Positions 37,343 through 45,689 of a stretch of DNA of 64,000 nt are shown here, piece after piece. Position 1 is the first letter of the stretch, and each line of letters starts with the position of its first letter. The DNA comes from Shewanella eurypsychrophilus (GTDB taxonomy: Bacteria; Pseudomonadota; Gammaproteobacteria; Enterobacterales; Shewanellaceae): NCBI RefSeq assembly GCF_007004545.3, contig NZ_CP045503.2, positions 5,272,501-5,336,500 of the forward strand, read 5' to 3'. Below the pieces are notes generated by a model. That model was not told where the DNA came from, made no database searches, and worked only from the letters and a program-made list of their open reading frames with translations. The translations under genes and the position numbers were made by a program.

Positions 37343-38668
37343 ATGTCTCAAATGACTCCACGTGAGATTGTCCATGAGTTAGACAGTCACATTATCGGCC
37401 AACACAATGCTAAACGCTCCGTGGCTATCGCACTGCGTAACCGCTGGCGCCGTATGCAACTTGACAGCGATCTGCGTCAAGAAGTAACACCGAAGAATAT
37501 CTTAATGATCGGCCCAACAGGTGTCGGGAAAACCGAGATTGCCCGTCGTTTGGCTAAACTCGCTAAAGCACCTTTTATCAAGGTCGAAGCGACTAAATTC
37601 ACCGAAGTGGGTTATGTCGGCAAAGAAGTTGAACAGATCATTCGCGACCTTACGGATTCAGCGATCAAGCTAACCCGTGAAGCGCAGATGAAAAAGTGTA
37701 AGGTTAAAGCCGAAGAAGCCGCTGAAGAGCGAATTCTAGATGCGCTACTGCCTAAGCCAAAAGAAGATTGGGATAGCGAGAGTAAAGATAACTCAGGTAC
37801 CCGCCAAATTTTCCGTAAGAAATTACGTGAAGGTCAGCTAGACGATAAAGAGATTGAAATCGATGTCGCTGCACCTCAGGTTGGTATCGAGATCATGTCA
37901 CCTCCTGGCATGGAAGAGATGACCAACCAGCTACAGAGCATGTTCCAAAATATGGGACCTGGCGACAGCAAGCGCCGCAAACTAACAATCAAAGAAGCTT
38001 ACAAGCTGATGATTGAAGAGGAAGCGGCAAAGCTGGTCAACCAGGACGATCTGAAAGAACAGGCTATCGAGCTTGTTGAACAGCACGGTATCGTATTCTT
38101 AGATGAGATAGATAAGATCTGTAGGCGTGGCGAAAGCTCAGGACCTGACGTCTCACGTGAAGGTGTACAGCGCGATCTACTGCCATTAGTTGAAGGTTGT
38201 ACCGTAAACACTAAACACGGCATGGTTAAAACTGACCATATCTTGTTTATTGCCTCCGGCGCTTTCCAGATGTCTAAGCCGTCGGATCTTATCCCTGAGC
38301 TTCAAGGCCGTTTACCGATCCGTGTCGAGCTAGACGCACTAACAGCCAATGACTTTAAGCGCATCTTAACCGAGCCACATGCTTCGCTTACCGAGCAACA
38401 TGTTGCCATGATGGGTACCGAAGGGGTTAAAATTGAATTTACCGAAGATGGTATTGAGAGCATAGCCCAGGCGGCTTGGCAGGTGAATGAGCGCACCGAA
38501 AATATTGGCGCACGTCGTTTACATACTGTGATGGAAAAGCTAACCGAGGAGCTATCTTACGAGGCTTCAGATAAATCGGGAAGCACCTTCGTTATTGATG
38601 CTAAATACGTTAGCGATCACTTAGATAACTTAGTGCAAGACGAAGATCTCAGCCGCTTTATCTTGTAA
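37343..38668 (+). CDS. hslU: HslUV protease ATPase subunit
   Basis: AAA+ unfoldase that feeds substrates to HslV, 441 residues. Walker A GPTGVGKTEIARR, Walker B GIVFLDEIDKI, the I-domain inserted between them (about 110-240), and the C-terminal LSRFIL tail that docks into HslV and activates it. The sequence is complete with no disruption. Confidence 0.98.
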   Translation: MSQMTPREIVHELDSHIIGQHNAKRSVAIALRNRWRRMQLDSDLRQEVTPKNILMIGPTGVGKTEIARRLAKLAKAPFIKVEATKFTEVGYVGKEVEQIIRDLTDSAIKLTREAQMKKCKVKAEEAAEERILDALLPKPKEDWDSESKDNSGTRQIFRKKLREGQLDDKEIEIDVAAPQVGIEIMSPPGMEEMTNQLQSMFQNMGPGDSKRRKLTIKEAYKLMIEEEAAKLVNQDDLKEQAIELVEQHGIVFLDEIDKICRRGESSGPDVSREGVQRDLLPLVEGCTVNTKHGMVKTDHILFIASGAFQMSKPSDLIPELQGRLPIRVELDALTANDFKRILTEPHASLTEQHVAMMGTEGVKIEFTEDGIESIAQAAWQVNERTENIGARRLHTVMEKLTEELSYEASDKSGSTFVIDAKYVSDHLDNLVQDEDLSRFIL

Positions 38669-38672
38669 TAAC

Positions 38673-38708
38673 TACTAGGACCTAGGTATCAGAACCTAGG
38701 TCCTAGTA
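38673..38708. repeat. CTAGNNN heptamer array C
   Basis: CTAG at 38675, 38682, 38696 and 38703; spacings 7, 14 and 7, with TCAG in the missing slot at 38689. It forms the inverted repeat ACTAGGACCTAGGT/ACCTAGGTCCTAGT between hslU and the DUF971 gene. Confidence 0.85.
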
Positions 38709-38737
38709 AATACCTTTTATATCTCAGGCCTAATATT

Positions 38738-39133
38738 ATGACTTCTCCAGACTATAATCCTGTCGTTACCGCCCTTAACCTTAAGCGTAAATCTCGCATA
38801 CTTGAGGTGACATTTGATAATGGGCAGACCTTTCAGCTCAGCTGTGAAATGCTACGTGTTTATTCGCCTTCTGCAGAAGTGCACGGACACGGCAATCCAG
38901 TGTTAGTGACTCATAAGAAGAACGTTAACATTAAAGCCTTAGATCCAGTGGGTAACTATGCAGTTAAGATCACCTTCGATGATGGCCACAATACAGGACT
39001 ATTTTCATGGAAGGTACTGCATGATCTCGGCACTCATCAAGTGGACTTATGGGAAAAATACCTTGCCAGACTAAGGGCTGAAAAAGCCAGTCGTGAACCC
39101 TTGATAGACATGGCTGTTAAGTACCATAATTGA
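38738..39133 (+). CDS. DUF971 (GBBH-like N-terminal) protein
   Basis: 131-residue protein of the DUF971 family, related to the N-terminal domain of gamma-butyrobetaine hydroxylase. Typical segments are RILEVTFDNGQTFQLSCEML, YAVKITFDDGHNTGLFSWKV and the central acidic/His-rich loop. The family often sits beside hslUV in gammaproteobacteria, as here (69 bp after hslU). Function unproven. Arrays of CTAG heptamers flank it on both sides. Confidence 0.85.
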   Translation: MTSPDYNPVVTALNLKRKSRILEVTFDNGQTFQLSCEMLRVYSPSAEVHGHGNPVLVTHKKNVNIKALDPVGNYAVKITFDDGHNTGLFSWKVLHDLGTHQVDLWEKYLARLRAEKASREPLIDMAVKYHN

Positions 39134-39147
39134 TTGAAGATTTTAGT

Positions 39148-39205
39148 ATCTAGAGCCTAGGTACTCGATCCTAGGGCCTAGGGCCTAGGTACTAAGTTCT
39201 AGGAC
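39148..39205. repeat. CTAGNNN heptamer array D
   Basis: CTAG at 39150, 39157, 39171, 39178, 39185 and 39199, all in one 7-bp register; the two empty slots hold CTCG (39164) and CTAA (39192). It lies between the convergent DUF971 and nitrilase genes. Confidence 0.9.
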
Positions 39206-39211
39206 CTTAAT

Positions 39212-40162
39212 TTATTTAATCTTAATTGAACTCTGTTTTTGAGTGCTTACATTCAGGGTGAAAATATCTGGCCTCGAATAATGGCCCGCTACATCTAAAA
39301 CCCTTTTGGATAAGGCTGCCTGCTTAATATCGATTTCAGCATAGAGGATCCCCTTCTCTTTTGTTAATGGGCCAGCCACTATTTCACCACCTGGTGCTAC
39401 CACGACTGAGTCCCCAGGGTTTATCCACTCATCTTCATCAGGATACAAGCTAGCCTTATCAGGAAAGTCTTCAGGTAGATCGCTGTGCTCTAGCGCTACA
39501 CCACAGCTCAGGACCCAACAGCGCCCTTCTCTAGCAATATGTTGCATGGTGCCAATCCAAGCCTCACCACTATCATAAGTTGGCGCAATATAAACCTCCA
39601 CTCCTTGAGAATAAAGAGCATACCTGGCTAAAGGCATATAGCTCTCCCAACATAACAAGGTACTCAATCTTCCCGCTGGTGAATCAACCACCTTCAAACT
39701 TGAGCCATCGCCAAAGCCCCACACCATTCTCTCAGGATTAGTCGGCATTAACTTCCGATGTCGATTTAATAGCTTTCCCTCCTCAGAAATCACCACAACG
39801 GTGTTATATAGTGTCGCCCTACTTTGCTCCGTTCCAAGTTCATTCATACCGCAAATGACGCTAACTTGATGCTTTTTAGCCGTCTCGCATAACGAAACCA
39901 GGTCGCCAGCTTCGATATTGACTGAACTATCAAGCAATCTGCTATGCAGTGCCTCACTGGTTCCCCAGTCTGCGCCTGGCCGTAATCGCCAAATCCAGGC
40001 TGGATAGCCAGAAATAAATGCTTCAGGAAAAACCACCAATTTAGCACCAGACAATGCAGCTTCTTCGATTAGCTGCTTGGCTTTCTCTATGGTTTTATCG
40101 CGATCTAATATAACCGATGACTCTTGAACGATAGCAACTTTAGGCATATTGGTTACATCCAT
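39212..40162 (-). CDS. Nitrilase
   Basis: Carbon-nitrogen hydrolase of the nitrilase branch, 316 residues, converting nitriles to carboxylic acids and ammonia. The catalytic triad is visible: Glu in VVFPEAFISGYP, Lys in NRHRKLMPT, Cys in TLLCWESYMPL. The length and the GCWESYMPLAR-type signature fit nitrilases rather than amidases. A start at 40147 (MPKVAIVQES) is also possible. No linked partner genes; substrate unknown. Confidence 0.88.
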   Translation of the reverse strand: MDVTNMPKVAIVQESSVILDRDKTIEKAKQLIEEAALSGAKLVVFPEAFISGYPAWIWRLRPGADWGTSEALHSRLLDSSVNIEAGDLVSLCETAKKHQVSVICGMNELGTEQSRATLYNTVVVISEEGKLLNRHRKLMPTNPERMVWGFGDGSSLKVVDSPAGRLSTLLCWESYMPLARYALYSQGVEVYIAPTYDSGEAWIGTMQHIAREGRCWVLSCGVALEHSDLPEDFPDKASLYPDEDEWINPGDSVVVAPGGEIVAGPLTKEKGILYAEIDIKQAALSKRVLDVAGHYSRPDIFTLNVSTQKQSSIKIK

Positions 40163-40272
40163 CTACAGAGCAAACTCAGATATAAAGCAGACTCTGATAT
40201 AAAGAGTGTTTAATTAAAGCTAGCTGAATGGGAGCGTAACGCCAATATTCTGAACGACAGAAGTGCCGCTAT

Positions 40273-40328
40273 AGGTGCTATAAGAGGTGCACTTCTACTT
40301 TGGACAAGGGAGGTGCTATAAGAAGTGC
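40273..40328. repeat. 38-bp spaced direct repeats
   Basis: AGGTGCTATAAGAGGTGC at 40273 recurs with one change at 40311. Related GTGC(CG)CTATA pieces lie just upstream. No coding role is seen in this gap (40163-40426). Confidence 0.6.
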
Positions 40329-40426
40329 TATAAATTGAGGGTTTATCTTACCAAGGGTAAGTCTCATCAAGGAGTTAGGACACCTGACGATGCCCTTAAA
40401 CATAAGCTAAAACGAAGTCGCAAAAG

Positions 40427-40597
40427 CTAGTCTTTCTTCTCTATCGTGATCTCTAGATTTTTACTGTCAGTGGCAAACCACTTCTGCACATATATCGTGC
40501 CTAAAACAGGTGCCTGTCCCGGTTCAGGAAGCTCTTGATAGCGCACACTGTTCTTAGTCTCTTTCTCATATTCAAACTTAATGGTTTTCTTAGTCAC
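40427..40597 (-). CDS. Small conserved-looking hypothetical protein (56 aa)
   Basis: GTG start at 40597 with a GAGAGAA purine tract upstream; 56 codons ending at TAG 40427. The product begins MTKKTIKFEYEKETKNSVRY and continues QELPEPGQAPVLGTIYVQKW, FATDSKNLEITIEKKD. It has regular alternating charged and hydrophobic residues, no cysteine and no signal. Charge pattern and lack of stop codons make it look real. Function unknown. Divergent from the next gene, with 67 bp between starts. Confidence 0.7.
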   Translation of the reverse strand: MTKKTIKFEYEKETKNSVRYQELPEPGQAPVLGTIYVQKWFATDSKNLEITIEKKD

Positions 40598-40664
40598 TGT
40601 TTTCTCTCAATGTTGACGCATATTTAGCTAAACATTTTGTTAAACTATCACGCTAACCATTCAA

Positions 40665-41087
40665 ATGCAGCCCACCATGTCCAAGCTCAAACCAGATATT
40701 AAGATTATTTATAGCGGTATCTTCACCAAGTGGGATGAACACAAGGATGAGCTACCTAGGCTCACAAAAGCAACCGTACATGTACCAGCCGAAATCGATA
40801 TTGAATTTGGTTTTATCGCACAGATAAAGAAAGCCAAAAACCAGAAACTCAGATATTGCATCTACCATCCCGATATTCCTGATGATAATGGCAATATCAG
40901 GCCCCCTTTCGATGGGGAGGTCTACGTGGAAGAAAATGATTGGAAGTTTTATCTAGGCGATACAATCTGGGCGCCTGAGCATAATAAGGTTGGCAATTGG
41001 CGTATGACGCTTGAGCTTAAAGGTAAAATTATCGCCGATAAAACCTTCAAGGTACACATGAGTGACAATACCAGTTCCATTAAATAA
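40665..41087 (+). CDS. Hypothetical protein, DUF3859-like
   Basis: 140 residues (or 136 from the ATG at 40677, MSKLKPDIKIIY). Soluble, no signal or membrane helix. Segments PPFDGEVYVEENDWKFYLGD and KVGNWRMTLELKGKIIAD resemble the DUF3859 family as I remember it. Beta-rich and rich in aromatic residues. Function unknown; divergent from the 56-residue protein gene upstream. Confidence 0.65.
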   Translation: MQPTMSKLKPDIKIIYSGIFTKWDEHKDELPRLTKATVHVPAEIDIEFGFIAQIKKAKNQKLRYCIYHPDIPDDNGNIRPPFDGEVYVEENDWKFYLGDTIWAPEHNKVGNWRMTLELKGKIIADKTFKVHMSDNTSSIK

Positions 41088-41409
41088 GTGATCATTCAGC
41101 GGGAGTTAAAAACGCTGTAAGCAAGTAAGGGGATTGAAGCTAATAGTTATTCTATATCGAAAGCCACTTACGAAGCATAAAGTGTTTTTAAACCCGCACT
41201 CCGTGAGCTTCTCAGGACTTCCACTTCTGCGTTGCATTGCCTTAAAAGGGAATAACCATTTCTTCAGCAATGCGTCTTGAATTTAAAGCCCTGAGAAAGC
41301 TCTGAATAGGTCATACATTTAGTGGAATTGGTATAACCACCACAGGATGGCACTCAAACAAAAGCGAACTCTGATACAGAAAAAGTCGCTTCATTCAGGA
41401 AGAAGCGCG
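41088..41409. repeat. Gap with a dispersed palindromic element
   Basis: No gene seen. An imperfect hairpin runs from CTCAGG (41211-41216) to CCTGAG (41290-41295), with an inner GCATTGC/GCAATGC pair. It has the look of non-autonomous dispersed repeats in Shewanella genomes. No transposase is present and target-site duplications were not identified. Confidence 0.45.
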
Positions 41410-41471
41410 GACTTTAAACAAGAGGAACCCTGAGGGTTCACCTCCCTATCAAGCTATTTCTTTCCTGAACG

Positions 41472-41502
41472 AAAAAAGGCTCATCATTTCTGATGAGCCT
41501 TT
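41472..41502 (-). terminator. Duplicated tRNA terminator
   Basis: Second copy of the AGGCTCATCA/TGATGAGCCT stem followed by T6 on the minus strand, 119 bp beyond the first. A backup stop for the tRNA transcript. Confidence 0.85.
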
Positions 41503-41590
41503 CGTCTTTAATGTGGCACAGGGATAGCTGACTTTAAACAATAGGAACCCTAGGGTTCACCTCCCTATCAAGCTATTTCTTTCCTGAACG

Positions 41591-41622
41591 AAAAAAGGCT
41601 CATCATTTCTGATGAGCCTTTC
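41591..41622 (-). terminator. Intrinsic terminator of tRNA-Ser
   Basis: Stem AGGCTCATCA/TGATGAGCCT, short loop, T-run on the minus strand, about 10 bp after the tRNA 3' end. Confidence 0.9.
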
Positions 41623-41632
41623 GTCTTGAATG

Positions 41633-41723
41633 TGGCGGAGGGATAGGGATTTGAACCCTAGACGGGCTATAAACCCGTGCCGGTTTTCAAGACCGGTGCA
41701 TTCGACCACTCTGCCATCCCTCC
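41633..41723 (-). tRNA. tRNA-Ser (anticodon UGA)
   Basis: 91 nt including an encoded CCA. Acceptor GGAGGGA pairs with TCCCTCC; discriminator G. Anticodon stem CCGGT/ACCGG closes loop CTTGAAA, giving anticodon TGA, which reads UCA serine codons. The long variable arm CACGGGTTTATAGCCCGT and T-arm with GTTCAAATC complete a class II tRNA-Ser. Confidence 0.97.
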
Positions 41724-41734
41724 GAACGACGCTG

Positions 41735-41763
41735 ATAATAGGGATTGTTAGCCTCAATGTAAA
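41735..41763 (-). promoter_or_regulatory. Sigma-70 promoter of tRNA-Ser
   Basis: Minus-strand -35 TTTACA (41758-41763), 17-bp spacer, -10 TATTAT (41735-41740), placing the start site a few bases before the tRNA. Confidence 0.8.
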
Positions 41764-41910
41764 GCCCTTCATGAATCAAACGACCAAAAAACAGACCAAT
41801 AAGCCATAATAACGTTTAAGCGGTTATTTTTTAAGTTGAATGGCCATAAAACAGCCTGGATTTAATGCCCCTGGATATTGTCAGGCTCATGAGGGTGACA
41901 GGATGACCAT

Positions 41911-43092
41911 TCACAGCATCTCTAGTATTTGCACCATCACGATAAAAATACCGGCTAAAGTAGCAATGATTAATCCTGCCTGCCCACCTTTAACACGATA
42001 GCCTCCGAGACCCGTTTGCTTTCGCTGCGACACCACCATAGCCACCGGCAGAAAAATAGCTAATACGACCAAGGAAAATGCCGCATAGCCTAGTGCCACA
42101 ATAAAGCCGCGGGGATAGAACATGGCAAATCCAAGCGGGGGAAGAAACGTCACCAGCGCCACCAGAAGCCTGTTACTCGGCTTGGCCTGGCGTTGCAATA
42201 GATCGGACATATAATCAGACAAGCCCAGACTCACACCGAGAAATGATGTCATCAGGGCCAAGTCGGCAAATATAGATACCAGGTTGGTTATCATTGGTGC
42301 ATGCAGCAAATGGCTCAAGGAGCCTATGAAACCGTTAAGACTCTGGCTCTGCATAAGCTCAGCTTGTGATAATACCCCCTGACTTACCACCAACCACAGC
42401 AGATAAACCACCAGAGGTATGGCTGAACCAACAACCATCACCAACACCAAGCCCTTAGGTTCTTTACCCAAGTAACGCACGATGGACGGAATAGATCCAT
42501 GAAAACCAAAGGAAGTAAAAATTACCGGCAGTGCTGCCATGATGACCCCCTGGTGTACGGGTAACTCAAGCAAATAATCCAGCGATACCTTAGGCATCAA
42601 AAGAACTAAGACTATCACCAGGGCGATGAGTTTTAAGGCAAACAGGCTACGATTGATTATGTCTACCGATCCAGTCCCTAGGGTAACCACGCTGCCAATA
42701 ACTAAGGTAAAAATAATGGCCCCCGCCTGTATTGGTATATCAAGACCCAGCCAATTCGCTAACTTACTATGCAGCTGCTCTCCACCGCCAGCGATATAGG
42801 CTGCACACAAGGCATAAAACAGCAACATCATGGCGATACTGGCTACAACCTGGCCCTTACGGCCTAGAAGTTTATACGCCAGCGAGTGTAGGGTCGCATC
42901 GATAGGGGCAAATTGATGCACCTCAATCATCAGTAAGGCGGTATAGATCATCAAGGCCCAAACGAGCAACATGATCAAGCTGGTGACACCGTAACCAAGC
43001 CCAGCGGAGGCCAGCGGAAGAGCCAGCATGCCGGCCCCTATTGTCGTGCCAGCTATGATGAGTGTGCTGCCGACGATCTTACTGTGATTCAT
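41911..43092 (-). CDS. Aromatic amino acid permease (TyrP/Mtr family)
   Basis: Hydroxy/aromatic amino acid permease (HAAAP) family, 393 residues with about 11 membrane helices. The N-terminal GSTLIIAGTTIGAGMLALP is the family signature. Closest in type to tyrosine-specific TyrP, but Mtr-like tryptophan transport cannot be excluded. Proton-driven uptake of an aromatic amino acid across the inner membrane. No TyrR box was recognised upstream. Confidence 0.85.
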   Translation of the reverse strand: MNHSKIVGSTLIIAGTTIGAGMLALPLASAGLGYGVTSLIMLLVWALMIYTALLMIEVHQFAPIDATLHSLAYKLLGRKGQVVASIAMMLLFYALCAAYIAGGGEQLHSKLANWLGLDIPIQAGAIIFTLVIGSVVTLGTGSVDIINRSLFALKLIALVIVLVLLMPKVSLDYLLELPVHQGVIMAALPVIFTSFGFHGSIPSIVRYLGKEPKGLVLVMVVGSAIPLVVYLLWLVVSQGVLSQAELMQSQSLNGFIGSLSHLLHAPMITNLVSIFADLALMTSFLGVSLGLSDYMSDLLQRQAKPSNRLLVALVTFLPPLGFAMFYPRGFIVALGYAAFSLVVLAIFLPVAMVVSQRKQTGLGGYRVKGGQAGLIIATLAGIFIVMVQILEML

Positions 43093-43444
43093 TTATACAG
43101 TTCCAAAACTGAAGAGAAGAGCTCGGAACTGGCACAACACCGGCTGGCCAGATTCCGAAAAGAAAATAGCATTGCCACAATGGTGAGAATTTAGCTGGTA
43201 GGTTTTATCTAAATTACCCTCTATCCATGCCACTGTGGCTACAGATAGTGATAATAACGTTCTATTAATGTCACGTTGACACCTTTCGAGGGTACTGTTA
43301 ATAGGATGTTCTTTTGTAACAATGAGTTGCATTGCAACATCTAAGTTATAATCTCGGCCATACCTTGTCAATCCTGTCGGCTATAACGATGAAAATAAAT
43401 ACTCTGATAGCAAATCGGCTCGAGCCGGGATAATGCTGCTGGCC
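43093..43444. other. Gap upstream of permease
   Basis: No convincing gene. Includes TGTCAACGTGACA (perfect 5-3-5 inverted repeat, near 43270) and the 12-bp palindrome CGGCTCGAGCCG (near 43430); either could be a regulator site. A frame abutting the permease lacks family features. Confidence 0.35.
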
Positions 43445-44125
43445 TTAGTTCGGCGCTAATAGCAGATGTTGCAATTCCAACAATGAACTCACCTGATAAT
43501 GAGGATTGATCCCTTCAGGCACATCCCTACCTTCACTATTGAGCCAACAGGTATCAAACCCAGCATTTAACCCACCTTGTATATCTGAGTGTGGATTATC
43601 GCCTACCATTAATACTTTTTCTCTGGGTGGATGCTGCATATGACCCAAGGCATGCTCGAAAATGGCAACATCAGGTTTAGCAACCCCGACTTGCTCTGAG
43701 ATAACCACAGGGGAGAAACTTTCTAATAGGCCTGTTCGTTGTAAACGTATCGTCTGCAACTCAGTAAAACCATTGGTGATGATCCCCATCTTAACGCGGC
43801 CAGTTAACGAGTCTATAAGTTCTCTAGCACCAGGTAACAAACTACAAATATCTGCCATAGCCGCTAAAAACGCACTATTAAGATGCTGAGTCGTCACTGA
43901 CAGCTTATTCGCCCAGAATTCAAATCGAGTATTTTGTAGTTCTAACGCAGAAATATGGCCATCTTGATACTTAACCCACAGTGGCTTATTCACCTGCTGG
44001 TAGATATTGAAATCACTTAAAGAAAAGTCGACATCAAATCTTGAAAACATCAGCTGCAAACCTTTAAAGGCATCGAAATGAAACAGGGTTTCATCGGCAT
44101 CAAATAAAATCCATTGGTACTTCAT
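43445..44125 (-). CDS. yjjG: YjjG-type pyrimidine 5'-nucleotidase (HAD family)
   Basis: HAD-superfamily house-cleaning nucleotidase acting on dUMP, UMP, dTMP and mutagenic pyrimidine monophosphates. ATG 44125 (MKYQWILFDADETLFHFD) is chosen over an upstream ATG because GGAGCG lies before it and it gives 226 residues, matching E. coli YjjG (225). Motif I DADETLF, motif II ITNGF, motif III lysine VAKPDVAIF and motif IV MVGDNPHSDI are all intact. Confidence 0.92.
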   Translation of the reverse strand: MKYQWILFDADETLFHFDAFKGLQLMFSRFDVDFSLSDFNIYQQVNKPLWVKYQDGHISALELQNTRFEFWANKLSVTTQHLNSAFLAAMADICSLLPGARELIDSLTGRVKMGIITNGFTELQTIRLQRTGLLESFSPVVISEQVGVAKPDVAIFEHALGHMQHPPREKVLMVGDNPHSDIQGGLNAGFDTCWLNSEGRDVPEGINPHYQVSSLLELQHLLLAPN

Positions 44126-44358
44126 TGTATTTTGCGCTCCAGATAAGCAAAGCAATCATTATGCGCCGACAATAAGCTCCCTACTCATTTGTGTCAAACT
44201 CTCCTCATGGGTTTATCCCTCTGCAAAATAGCCAGTTTGTTACATCTGCTTACCTTTATCCCGAGCTAATTGAATCATCAAACGGAACTGACAAGTTAAT
44301 CCAAGAGTCACACCTAGGTACAACAGTAATAAACAGGTAATAAACAAGGAATGAATAG

Positions 44359-45009
44359 ATGATAAATGGAATGCTCAAGCTACTGAAACAGAACCGTTCT
44401 TTCTTACTTTTCATGCTATTAATGCTGGTATTTAGAAGCGCTGTTGCCGATTGGAACTCAGTGCCTACCGGCTCGATGAAACCGACAATTCTTGAAGGAG
44501 ATAGGTTACTGGTTAATAAGATGGCTTATGATCTCCGAGTCCCTTTTACACATCTATCCCTCGTTAAAATGGCCGACCCAGCTCGAGGTGAGATTATCAT
44601 CTTCGATTCGGTAAAAGCAGATAAAAAGTTAGTTAAGCGGGTTATCGGTATACCCGGTGATCTCGTCGAGATGAAACACAACAGACTCATCATTAATGGC
44701 AAGCCACTCAAATATCATCCGCAGAAAAAGTTAGCATCCAGTGCCGATAGCATAGAACAACTGTTAGGCGTCGATCACATGATTCGAACCCACGACACCC
44801 CTTCTCGCCTCGCCGATTTCGGCCCGGTAACTGTGCCTGATAATTTTTACCTGGCACTTGGCGATAATCGCGATGCTAGCGCAGACTCCCGCGTGATAGG
44901 TTTTATTCCTCGAAATGAGATCACTGGCAGAGCTAAGACTGTCGCCTTCTCCAATGATCACAATAATTATTACCTGTTTAGGCCCGAACGGTTTATGCAC
45001 ACTCTCTAG
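44359..45009 (+). CDS. Signal peptidase I, short paralogue
   Basis: Type I leader peptidase, 216 residues. One N-terminal membrane helix (FLLFMLLMLVFRSAVA) precedes the catalytic serine in VPTGSMKPTI, and the catalytic lysine is in DKKLVKRVIGIPGD; GDNRDASADSRVIGFIP is the box E region. It lacks the second membrane segment and insert of LepB (324 residues in E. coli), so it is probably an additional enzyme rather than the housekeeping one. Substrates unknown. Confidence 0.85.
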   Translation: MINGMLKLLKQNRSFLLFMLLMLVFRSAVADWNSVPTGSMKPTILEGDRLLVNKMAYDLRVPFTHLSLVKMADPARGEIIIFDSVKADKKLVKRVIGIPGDLVEMKHNRLIINGKPLKYHPQKKLASSADSIEQLLGVDHMIRTHDTPSRLADFGPVTVPDNFYLALGDNRDASADSRVIGFIPRNEITGRAKTVAFSNDHNNYYLFRPERFMHTL

Positions 45010-45149
45010 AAAGGAGCTAGGTTATAGGTGCAAGGTTATAGGTGCGAGACATCAGCGCTTAACATCTTCTAACGCTTCAGCTTGAATCATGCTCTACACA
45101 TAAAAGCCGATTTTTGCTATTTTAAAGCCACTTTGTATTAAATGGATTT

Positions 45150-45650
45150 GTGATGAAACAGCTTATTTCGGCCTCTTTACTTTCATTAACCCTTCTAGTC
45201 TCTGGCTGTGCTACGACAACTGACAGTGAACAAGTTGAATACCTGACTTATGTAGAAGCTGGGCAAGAGGTTCCGATAACGACATTTACCGATACCCAAG
45301 GTAATTTAATTGATTTGAAGCAATCGGGTAACGCTAAATTATTAGTACTGTTTGCCACCTGGTGTCCTGACTCTCAGCGCGCGATGAAAGCCTTGGAAGC
45401 ATCAGATCTGAATCTGGATCCCAATGTCGACATCATAGCGATAGGCCGCGAAGATAATAAAGAGGCATTAGACAAGTTTGCCACTGACTATGAAATTAAC
45501 TTTCCCCTGATTGTTGATACCGACAGAGCTATTTATGCCAAATTTGCCAATGCTGGGATCCCCAGACTTATTCTTCTCGATGCTAATAACACTATTGTTA
45601 AAACCATCATAGCTGAAGGTGAAAATCCATTGGCCGAGGTACAGTGGTAA
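45150..45650 (+). CDS. Thioredoxin-fold lipoprotein with single active-site cysteine
   Basis: 166 residues; GTG 45150 or ATG 45153 start. Lipoprotein signal with lipobox LLVSGC at residues about 16-21, so it is membrane-anchored and periplasmic. The TlpA/AhpC-type fold shows LLVLFATWCPDSQRAMKALE, cis-Pro NAGIPRLILLD. The redox motif is CPDS instead of CxxC; apart from the lipidated Cys it has only one cysteine. A monothiol or peroxiredoxin-like role is possible but unproven. Confidence 0.75.
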   Translation: MMKQLISASLLSLTLLVSGCATTTDSEQVEYLTYVEAGQEVPITTFTDTQGNLIDLKQSGNAKLLVLFATWCPDSQRAMKALEASDLNLDPNVDIIAIGREDNKEALDKFATDYEINFPLIVDTDRAIYAKFANAGIPRLILLDANNTIVKTIIAEGENPLAEVQW

Positions 45651-45689
45651 CTGCCAGCGAGAATAGACCAAACCTGAAACGCAGAAAGT

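Larger units (their letters stand above)
41410..41648. repeat. 120-bp tandem duplication of tRNA-Ser 3' end and terminator
   Basis: The unit starting GACTTTAAACAA at 41410 repeats at 41530. Each copy holds an intrinsic terminator and ends in the last tRNA bases plus CCA: TGTGGCACAGGGATAG at 41512 against TGTGGCGGAGGGATAG at 41631. Only the copy next to the tRNA is complete. Confidence 0.9.

Noticed and set aside
41530..41723. Genomic island attachment site at tRNA-Ser
   Set aside because: No integrase or foreign cargo in the window; duplicated segment includes the terminator, which suits tandem duplication better. Kept only as a finding to check.
43093..43371. 92-codon frame ending directly before the aromatic permease
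   Set aside because: No family features, no ribosome site seen, composition not protein-like; abutment to the permease start is the only support.
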